5,143 nt of DNA from Clostridiaceae bacterium. GTDB lineage: Bacteria; Bacillota; Clostridia; Saccharofermentanales; Fastidiosipilaceae. The notes beneath the pieces are model-generated. The model saw nothing but the letters and a program-made list of their open reading frames with translations, ran no database searches and had not been told where the DNA came from. A program made the translations under genes and the position numbers. Below, in pieces: positions 1 to 4,390 of this stretch (the stretch's first letter is position 1; every line of letters starts with the position of its first letter). The stretch lies in the NCBI GenBank assembly GCA_012514965.1, contig JAAYZH010000286.1, forward strand, positions 1-5,143, in the 5' to 3' direction.

Positions 1-197
1 ATGAGGCCCTTGGTTGCAGCTCTGTCCATTTCTTTGACAACTTGCTTAACAGTAGCTTCGGCGTTCTCGGCTTGATCCGCAACGGCAACACGAGCATTCT
101 TCAAAGATGTACGCAATCTGCTCTTCTTGGCCTTATTCACTTCGGTTTTCTTGGCCAGGACGCTGACCCGTTTGATCGCTGATTTAATATTTGGCAT
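1..197 (-). CDS. rpsT: 30S ribosomal protein S20, 5' part (runs off left edge)
   Basis: Reading the minus strand from the ATG at 197-195 gives a protein starting MPNIKSAIKRV, followed by the Lys/Arg-rich segment TEVNKAKKSRLRTSLKNA (about residues 19-36). This is the characteristic N-terminus of ribosomal protein S20. S20 binds 16S rRNA and helps assemble the small subunit. Sixty-five codons are visible; the family is usually about 85-90 residues, so only the last quarter is missing beyond the left edge. The start is fixed by a textbook AGGAGGTG at 204-211, six bases before the ATG. The gene is divergent from rnj and appears to have its own promoter about 50 bases upstream of the start. No frameshift or odd residue is visible. 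Identification is by recognised family sequence, with high confidence. Confidence 0.96.
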   Translation of the reverse strand, partial: MPNIKSAIKRVSVLAKKTEVNKAKKSRLRTSLKNARVAVADQAENAEATVKQVVKEMDRAATKGL

Positions 198-203
198 TGA
201 TTT

Positions 204-211
204 CACCTCCT
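204..211 (-). promoter_or_regulatory. Ribosome binding site of rpsT
   Basis: Read on the minus strand this is AGGAGGTG, a near-perfect match to the 16S anti-Shine-Dalgarno sequence, with a six-base gap to the ATG. It fixes the rpsT start and fits a highly translated ribosomal protein gene. Confidence 0.9.
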
Positions 212-243
212 GTCGACGTTGCAATTAATTAAAATGCTTAGGA

Positions 244-272
244 AGTCTACCATAAGAGAATTGATATTGCAA
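244..272 (-). promoter_or_regulatory. Probable sigma-A promoter of rpsT
   Basis: On the minus strand a -35-like TTGCAA (272-267) is followed after 17 bases by TAGACT (249-244). Each hexamer matches four of six consensus bases. The -10 is preceded by TGG, giving the TGn of an extended -10 element, which compensates for the moderate hexamers. The expected start site is near 237, leaving a short leader of about 40 bases before the rpsT ATG. A-tracts lie upstream at 296-303 and 308-313. The prediction rests on sequence alone. Confidence 0.55.
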
Positions 273-288
273 GGATGCAAAAGCAGCG

Positions 289-313
289 CTCCGAATTTTT
301 TTTGGAGTTTTTT
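289..313 (+). terminator. Terminator-like hairpin between divergent genes
   Basis: CTCCGAA (289-295) pairs with TTTGGAG (301-307) through seven pairs, one of them G-T, around a five-T loop. Six Ts (308-313) follow. On the plus strand this has the form of a weak intrinsic terminator, yet no plus-strand gene ends upstream of it. It could stop antisense transcription coming out of rpsT, end an unseen small RNA, or be a by-product of the A-tracts upstream of the rpsT promoter. The stem is short and AT-rich at its top, so the call is tentative. Confidence 0.3.
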
Positions 314-475
314 GCGTCGCTACTCATTATTTTTGGAGCTTCCTGCTTCACTAATCAATCTGTAAAGGGAAACTGTCCATTGAAAGGATTATTCTGCGGC
401 AGGAATTGTCGACTTGAGAGAATGAAACCGGTGTAACTGTTTTTTTGCCTCAGTAAGGTTTACAATGTTTAAAGC
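314..475. other. Non-coding part of the rpsT-rnj divergent spacer
   Basis: This stretch sits inside a 416-base divergent spacer (198-613). I see no credible reading frame with a ribosome binding site, no tRNA-like fold and no long repeat. A copy of TTTTTGGAG at 330-338 repeats the one at 299-307, 31 bases away. TACAAT at 461-466 resembles a -10 element but lacks a good -35 at the right distance. Confidence 0.5.
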
Positions 476-503
476 TTTACTTCGAATATTGAATGAGTAC
501 TAT
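476..503 (+). promoter_or_regulatory. Candidate promoter of rnj
   Basis: TTTACT (476-481) and TACTAT (498-503) each match four of six consensus bases with a 16-base spacer. Transcription would start near 510 and give an rnj leader of about 100 bases. The -10 overlaps an inverted repeat, GTACT (497-501) with AGTAC (509-513), and a wider one, TGAGTA (494-499) with TACTCA (519-524). Either could be an operator or a structure at the RNA 5' end. The weak TACAAT at 461-466 is an alternative. Low confidence. Confidence 0.3.
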
Positions 504-540
504 CCGGCAGTACCGTTCTACTCACATTACATGCAGCACA

Positions 541-602
541 GAGCGTGAGACAGCCTGTGCCACGCTTATTTATCATGTAAGCAGACTGCTTTTACGCTCA
601 CG
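541..602 (+). promoter_or_regulatory. Structured 5' leader of rnj with alternative pairings
   Basis: AGCGTG (542-547) can pair with CACGCT (561-566), with ACA/TGT (550-552/556-558) stacked inside. A second hairpin joins GTAAGCA (577-583) to TGCTTTTAC (587-595) with a two-T bulge. Alternatively GAGCGT (541-546) pairs with ACGCTC (594-599), or CGTGAG (544-549) with CTCACG (597-602), directly next to the AAAGGG ribosome binding site. These pairings exclude one another. The complementarity is visible in the sequence; a regulatory role is inference. Confidence 0.35.
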
Positions 603-608
603 AAAGGG
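603..608 (+). promoter_or_regulatory. Ribosome binding site of rnj
   Basis: AAAGGG lies five bases before the ATG at 614. It is weaker than the sites of rpsT and the binding-protein gene, but supports 614 as the true start. The later in-frame Met at residue 200 (nt 1211), next to the catalytic domain, has no comparable site. The long basic tail is therefore probably translated. Confidence 0.6.
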
Positions 609-613
609 TACCT

Positions 614-2902
614 ATGCCAGAAGAGAACAAAAAAGAGAAACGCAATACGCCTGCAAGAACAGGTAATCGCAAACCAGCCAACACGAATCAAAAGAAAGAT
701 ACGTTTATACCACATATGATTCAAGACAACACCCCTGCGGCTGAAAACACCGCAAAGACAAAAACGCAGAGTTTTAAGGCTCGCAGCCAAGCGCTGCAAG
801 GGCAGTCAGCAGCGAACGCCACAGCTTCCGAAGCAAAGAAACCAGAATCCAGAAGGCCCCGAGCTCAGGCAAATCCGGCCCGACCGGAAGCTTCCGCCAG
901 TGCCAGGCCTCGTGCTCCCAGAAACGCCCCCCCTGTCGCGCCCGAAAGTGCGAAGAAGGCATCTCGAGGTCAATCCGGCGAGTCTGCTCCGTCCAAGAAC
1001 AGTTCAGGTCGCACCGGCAGCAACTCCAGAGCGCGTGTGAAGGCACCGACCTGGGCCAACGAAAGCAAGCCACGCGGCCGCAATGCAGCGACAGACACCC
1101 CTACTGCTCCTGCAACCACTCCGGTGCTCTCCCCGCAGTACGCGCTGGCAACTTCACGCGGCGGCGCCCGCAACTTCCGCGGCACAAACATTCGCAGCGC
1201 AGCGCCAAAAATGCAAGAAAACACCCGTAATCTTTCTTCTGATACCTTGAAGATCATCCCTTTGGGCGGTCTTTGTGAAATCGGCAAGAATATGACGGTG
1301 TATCAGTACGGCAATGACATGATCCTCGTCGACGTCGGTGTGCTCTTCCCTGAGGAAAGCCAGCCTGGCATCGACGCTGTTATTCCGGATTTTAGCTATG
1401 TATTGGAACACATCGACAATCTGAGAGCGATTTTCATCACGCATGGGCATGAAGATCATATTGGCTCTCTTCCTTACCTCATGAAGAGCATTCGCAAGAA
1501 TGTACCGATTTACGGCGGCAAGCTTGCTGCTGAGCTGATCAAGCTGAAATTCGAGGACCGCGGCATGAAGCAGTTCAGCCAGCAGGTCTATTCAGTCTTG
1601 CCCGGCCAAACCCGCCGCGCCGGTTGTTTCGATGTAGAGTTTATCAATGTCAATCACAGCATCGCTGACGCCTTCTCTTTGGCCATCACGTCCCCGGCAG
1701 GTATAGCGGTCCATTCAGGTGACTTCAAAATCGACTACACACCGGTCAACGGCACTCCGATCGACTTGCCGCGATTCGCTGAGCTTGGCAGTAAGGGAGT
1801 CCTGGTCTACGTCGGTGAAAGCACCAATGTCTCCCAGCCAGGCTTTACCATGTCCGAGAAGACGGTAGGTGAAACCTTTGCCCGTCAATTCGAATCGGCT
1901 ACAGGCAGAGTGTTTGTTGCGACCTTCTCATCGAATGTCAGCCGTGTACAACAGATTATCACCGCCGCTGAGAAATCAGGTCGAAAGGTGGCCCTGGTCG
2001 GCCGCAGCATGTTAAATGTATTCAATGCAGCGAATAAACTTGGCTACATAAAGATGAAAGAAGACACGCTGGTCGAGCTCGATCAGATTAATCGCCTTAA
2101 GCCTGAAGAAGTCTGCGTCATCTCCACCGGCAGCCAGGGTGAGCCCATGTCTGCCTTGACCCGCATGGCCTATGCCGAGCATCGCTCGGTCGAAATCCGC
2201 GGCGGTGACACGGTTATCATCTCGGCTACTCCGATCCCCGGCAACGAGAAGCCCATCTATCGCGTTATTGATGAGCTTTACAAGCGCGGTGCCAACGTAG
2301 TCTATTCGTCCATCGCGGCTATCCACGTCTCGGGCCACGCAAATCTTGAAGAGCACAAGATCATGCATGAACTCCTGCGTCCCAAATATTTTGTGCCGGC
2401 GCATGGCGAGTACAGAATGCTCTATCATCATGGTCAGCTGGCTCATGAGCTGGGTATGGCCTGGGATAACATCTTCATTCTCAACAATGGCGACATTTTC
2501 GAGTGTGATCAGGCTTCCGCCCGCATTGGCGGCTACACTACAGCTGAGGCTATCCTCATCGACGGCGAATCCGCTACGTTGAAAGACAGTGTTGTGTTAC
2601 AGCAGCGCAAAGACCTGACCAGTGACGGCGTAATCTCCGTGGCTGTCTGCCTAAATAAGCAGTATCAGCTCCATGGCCAGCCGGAGATCCTCTCCTACGG
2701 TGCTCTCATGGATTCCGATGAATCCGCGGCCAACAACGAGATCGCGCGTTTTGTCAGTCAGTTTATCCAAAAAAGCAGCGCCGAAGGCAGCAAACTCCCG
2801 TCCATCCTGCGTTCACGCCAATTCCGCGGCCAGCTGCAGAACTTCTTCTACAGCAGGGCCGGGCGACGACCGGTCACCCTTGTCTCGGTGTTTGAAGTCT
2901 AA
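614..2902 (+). CDS. rnj: Ribonuclease J with long basic N-terminal extension
   Basis: RNase J is a zinc-dependent endonuclease and 5'-to-3' exonuclease of the metallo-beta-lactamase/beta-CASP family that degrades mRNA and matures rRNA in the cytoplasm. The catalytic part starts near residue 210 (TLKIIPLGGLCEIGKN). Visible motifs are HGHEDH (277-282), NHS (His348), HSGD (Asp370), the beta-CASP segment TGSQGEPMSAL (505-515), HVSGHA (571-576) and PAHGEYRM (His597). The C-terminal domain ends with the typical GRRPVTLVSVFEV. The core of about 555 residues equals a full normal RNase J. The extra 205 or so residues at the front are low-complexity, rich in Ala, Pro, Arg, Lys, Ser and Thr, with about 39 basic against 14 acidic residues, no Cys and few aromatics. 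The usual DSTN motif reads ESTN (402-405). The gene is monocistronic by layout, with a structured leader and its own terminator. Whether it is the J1 or J2 type cannot be told. Function is very secure; the role of the tail is unknown. Confidence 0.97.
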   Translation: MPEENKKEKRNTPARTGNRKPANTNQKKDTFIPHMIQDNTPAAENTAKTKTQSFKARSQALQGQSAANATASEAKKPESRRPRAQANPARPEASASARPRAPRNAPPVAPESAKKASRGQSGESAPSKNSSGRTGSNSRARVKAPTWANESKPRGRNAATDTPTAPATTPVLSPQYALATSRGGARNFRGTNIRSAAPKMQENTRNLSSDTLKIIPLGGLCEIGKNMTVYQYGNDMILVDVGVLFPEESQPGIDAVIPDFSYVLEHIDNLRAIFITHGHEDHIGSLPYLMKSIRKNVPIYGGKLAAELIKLKFEDRGMKQFSQQVYSVLPGQTRRAGCFDVEFINVNHSIADAFSLAITSPAGIAVHSGDFKIDYTPVNGTPIDLPRFAELGSKGVLVYVGESTNVSQPGFTMSEKTVGETFARQFESATGRVFVATFSSNVSRVQQIITAAEKSGRKVALVGRSMLNVFNAANKLGYIKMKEDTLVELDQINRLKPEEVCVISTGSQGEPMSALTRMAYAEHRSVEIRGGDTVIISATPIPGNEKPIYRVIDELYKRGANVVYSSIAAIHVSGHANLEEHKIMHELLRPKYFVPAHGEYRMLYHHGQLAHELGMAWDNIFILNNGDIFECDQASARIGGYTTAEAILIDGESATLKDSVVLQQRKDLTSDGVISVAVCLNKQYQLHGQPEILSYGALMDSDESAANNEIARFVSQFIQKSSAEGSKLPSILRSRQFRGQLQNFFYSRAGRRPVTLVSVFEV

Positions 2903-2929
2903 ATGCTCTCAAGGGAAATATCGTCTGTC

Positions 2930-2975
2930 AAAAAGTGAAGAGTGAAGACCAACGCCTGGTCGGTCTTCACTTTTT
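2930..2975 (+). terminator. Strong intrinsic terminator after rnj
   Basis: AGTGAAGACC (2941-2950) pairs perfectly with GGTCTTCACT (2962-2971) over ten pairs around an 11-base loop, followed by a T run ending at 2975. A second register pairs AAAAAGTGAAG (2930-2940) with CTTCACTTTTT (2965-2975), with GACCA/TGGTC (2947-2951/2957-2961) forming a small inner hairpin. The A-run on the left means it could also act on minus-strand transcripts. It lies about 30-70 bases past the rnj stop and separates rnj from the next gene. Confidence 0.9.
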
Positions 2976-3021
2976 GCTGGCAGATGCCACCTGTATCTGA
3001 CAATATTGTGAACGAATTTTC

Positions 3022-3027
3022 GAGGTT
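3022..3027 (+). promoter_or_regulatory. Weak ribosome binding site of the C39-like gene
   Basis: GAGGTT lies about ten bases before the ATG at 3036. It is the only Shine-Dalgarno-like element near this start and gives a product with an intact signal peptide. No clear promoter is visible in the 60 bases between the rnj terminator and this site; TTGCTG (2974-2979) with GACAAT (2999-3004) is a poor candidate with a 19-base gap. Confidence 0.45.
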
Positions 3028-3035
3028 ACTAATCA

Positions 3036-4016
3036 ATGATTCATTCTTCTCAAGGCAAAGGTAAGCTGCTGGCTCTGTTTGTGTCCGCATTGATCCTTAC
3101 CTCCTCCTGCAGCCTGAACTTCCCCGCTTTGATTGACGGAGCGAAGAAGCCAGAAATACCTCAGAAGCAATCCACCACAGGCTCTGCGACAAGACCTGTT
3201 ACGGATACCACTGCTTCAGCAAGCACGCTGCCGACTTCAACTGTCTCCGGCACCACCACTACTGTGGCTGTGAGTTCCGAACCCAGCCCGGCGCCAACCA
3301 CCACATCTGCCGACCTCTACGATCAGCTTCCTGCGTCGTATCATCCGTATGTCGTGGAGCCTGGCGACGTGGCTGTTGCAATCTTCGAACGCGACTACGA
3401 TCAGTACGAGGAAGGCGCGCATAAACAAGCTGCCCGTACCCCTGGTGTGATCGAGTTTCTGGTCAGACGCACACTCACCGATCCAGGAGCCTCCGCGATC
3501 ACACCGACAGAAAATCCTTTTCCAGATGAGCAGCTGCCCTATTTTTCGCAATGGGATCAGCGATGGGGCTACAATTCGTACGCCGGGGGCTTTTTTGGCC
3601 AAACCGGCTGCGGCCCTGTGGTCTTATCTATGGTCTACACAGGACTTACCGGCAAAGAAGATAAGCTTCCTCCTGCAATGGGAGAGTTTGCCGGGGAGCA
3701 GGGTTATGAGCTGAACGGGAACGGAACGGCCTGGCTCCTGATGAGCGAGGGGGCGAGCAAACTGGGACTTACAGCAGAAGAGCTTCCGCTATCCAAGTCT
3801 GCAATGATAAAGGCTGTATCGGAAGGCCGTCCGATCATCTTGGTTGTCGGCCCCGGTGATTTCACCAGCGGCGGGCACTATATCGTCCTCAGGGGACTAG
3901 TCGACGGTGAATTTTCGATTTATGACCCTTTCAGCATCAGCAACAGCCAGAAGCTGTGGAGCTACGAGCAGTTAGAAGGCCAAATCCGCAATATTTGGGC
4001 CTACAGCCAAGCTTGA
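3036..4016 (+). CDS. Exported C39-like cysteine peptidase, probable lipoprotein
   Basis: The N-terminus has a short basic stretch (K8, K10), a hydrophobic core (residues 11-21) and LTSSC with Cys25, a lipobox-like site though with Thr rather than Leu at -3. After export it is probably lipid-anchored. A Thr/Ser/Pro-rich tether covers about residues 46-92. Residues 93-160 are a region I do not recognise. The C-terminal domain (167-326) looks like the C39-like peptidase family (PF13529 type): YFSQWDQRWGYN (169-180), QTGCGP with Cys192, NGNGTAWLLM (227-236), GGHYIVL with His281, and YDPFS with Asp297. Cys192, His281 and Asp297 would form a papain-like triad, and Gln189 may support the oxyanion. 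Many members of this family are surface proteins with untested substrates, so cell-wall or peptide cleavage is inference. The gene stands alone between two terminators. The domain call is fairly secure; the biological role is unknown. Confidence 0.88.
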   Translation: MIHSSQGKGKLLALFVSALILTSSCSLNFPALIDGAKKPEIPQKQSTTGSATRPVTDTTASASTLPTSTVSGTTTTVAVSSEPSPAPTTTSADLYDQLPASYHPYVVEPGDVAVAIFERDYDQYEEGAHKQAARTPGVIEFLVRRTLTDPGASAITPTENPFPDEQLPYFSQWDQRWGYNSYAGGFFGQTGCGPVVLSMVYTGLTGKEDKLPPAMGEFAGEQGYELNGNGTAWLLMSEGASKLGLTAEELPLSKSAMIKAVSEGRPIILVVGPGDFTSGGHYIVLRGLVDGEFSIYDPFSISNSQKLWSYEQLEGQIRNIWAYSQA

Positions 4017-4045
4017 TCCCTAATCTTTCTCGAATCGATAACCGG

Positions 4046-4084
4046 ACCGCAGAATTTCAATAAAACGAAAGCCTGCGGTTTTTT
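4046..4084 (+). terminator. Intrinsic terminator after the C39-like gene
   Basis: ACCGCAG (4046-4052) pairs with CTGCGGT (4073-4079). Inside, TTTC (4055-4058) pairs with GAAA (4067-4070) across a two-by-two internal loop, and a T run to 4084 follows. It starts 30 bases after the stop codon and should end the C39-like transcript, making the binding-protein gene a separate unit. Confidence 0.85.
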
Positions 4085-4213
4085 CTGTGCAATTGCCTGG
4101 TTTTTTAATATTAACAAGGGAAACATCCTGATTATCTTGAAAACATAAAAAATTTTATTGAATCGTTTCCAAAATCGAAGCTTCTGTAACAACACTTGCT
4201 GCTTGTATTGCGC
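4085..4213. other. AT-rich spacer upstream of the binding-protein promoter
   Basis: No credible gene is seen here. Short dyads include TTAATATTAA (4105-4114), GAAGCTTC (4177-4184) and an imperfect LacI/CcpA-like palindrome TTGAATCGTTTCCAA (4158-4172) with a central CG. The last lies about 55-70 bases upstream of the expected transcription start and could bind a sugar-responsive regulator, but it departs from the CcpA site consensus at three defined positions. Confidence 0.4.
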
Positions 4214-4219
4214 TATAAT
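4214..4219 (+). promoter_or_regulatory. Perfect -10 element upstream of the sugar-binding gene
   Basis: TATAAT matches the sigma-A -10 consensus exactly. No good -35 is present at 15-19 bases upstream (AACACT at 4191-4196 has the right spacing but a poor match), and there is no TGn extension. A strong -10 with a poor -35 is typical of promoters that need an activator. The start would be near 4226, giving a leader of about 165 bases before the coding region. Confidence 0.5.
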
Positions 4220-4232
4220 TAACAAAGTAAAG

Positions 4233-4249
4233 GACAGGGATCTCCTGTC
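4233..4249 (+). promoter_or_regulatory. Hairpin or operator at the start of the leader
   Basis: GACAGG (4233-4238) and CCTGTC (4244-4249) form a six-pair stem around a five-base loop, extendable by G-T pairs. It lies just downstream of the predicted transcription start. It could be an operator on DNA or a 5'-end stem protecting the RNA. No T run follows, so it is not a terminator. The TCTCCT inside it (4241-4246) also complements AGGAGA at 4286-4291. Confidence 0.35.
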
Positions 4250-4380
4250 TGAGTGCAATTTGACTATTTCCTTGAAACTGCGCAGAGGAGACCTGTATGC
4301 ATTTTGGGGAAAATGTCGCATTTAAGTGGATTTATCTGCTTGTCCGCGGCAAATGTAGAACTCACACTTATACAAGTAAT

Positions 4381-4385
4381 GGAGG
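4381..4385 (+). promoter_or_regulatory. Ribosome binding site of the sugar-binding gene
   Basis: GGAGG lies five bases before the ATG at 4391 and eight before the adjoining ATG at 4394. The eight-base gap is closer to the usual optimum, so the protein may really begin at the second Met (MNFKKL). The difference is one residue of signal peptide. Confidence 0.8.
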
Positions 4386-4390
4386 AAAGA

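Noticed and set aside
461..466. TACAAT as the rnj -10 element
   Set aside because: The nearest -35-like TTGCCT (445-450) is only ten bases away, and the correctly spaced hexamer is poor.
493..666. Plus-strand frame of 57 codons starting in the rnj leader and ending inside rnj
   Set aside because: No ribosome binding site, no recognisable sequence, and it covers the leader structures and the rnj start in another frame.
566..1459. Minus-strand open frames opposite the 5' part of rnj
   Set aside because: They are shadows of the biased, low-stop coding of the RNase J tail; no family resemblance and no ribosome sites.
2012..2446. Minus-strand frame of 144 residues inside rnj
   Set aside because: It lies fully opposite conserved RNase J motifs and has no recognisable product.
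2899..3090. Minus-strand frame of 63 residues across the rnj-C39 spacer
   Set aside because: It runs through the strong terminator and the start of the C39-like gene; better explained as spacer.
4260..4265. TTGACT as a -35 element for a second promoter
   Set aside because: No -10-like hexamer lies 16-18 bases downstream; that stretch is the purine-rich ribosome site.
4001..4321. Minus-strand frame of 106 residues across the spacer before the sugar-binding gene
   Set aside because: No ribosome binding site; it covers a terminator, the promoter and the leader of plus-strand genes.
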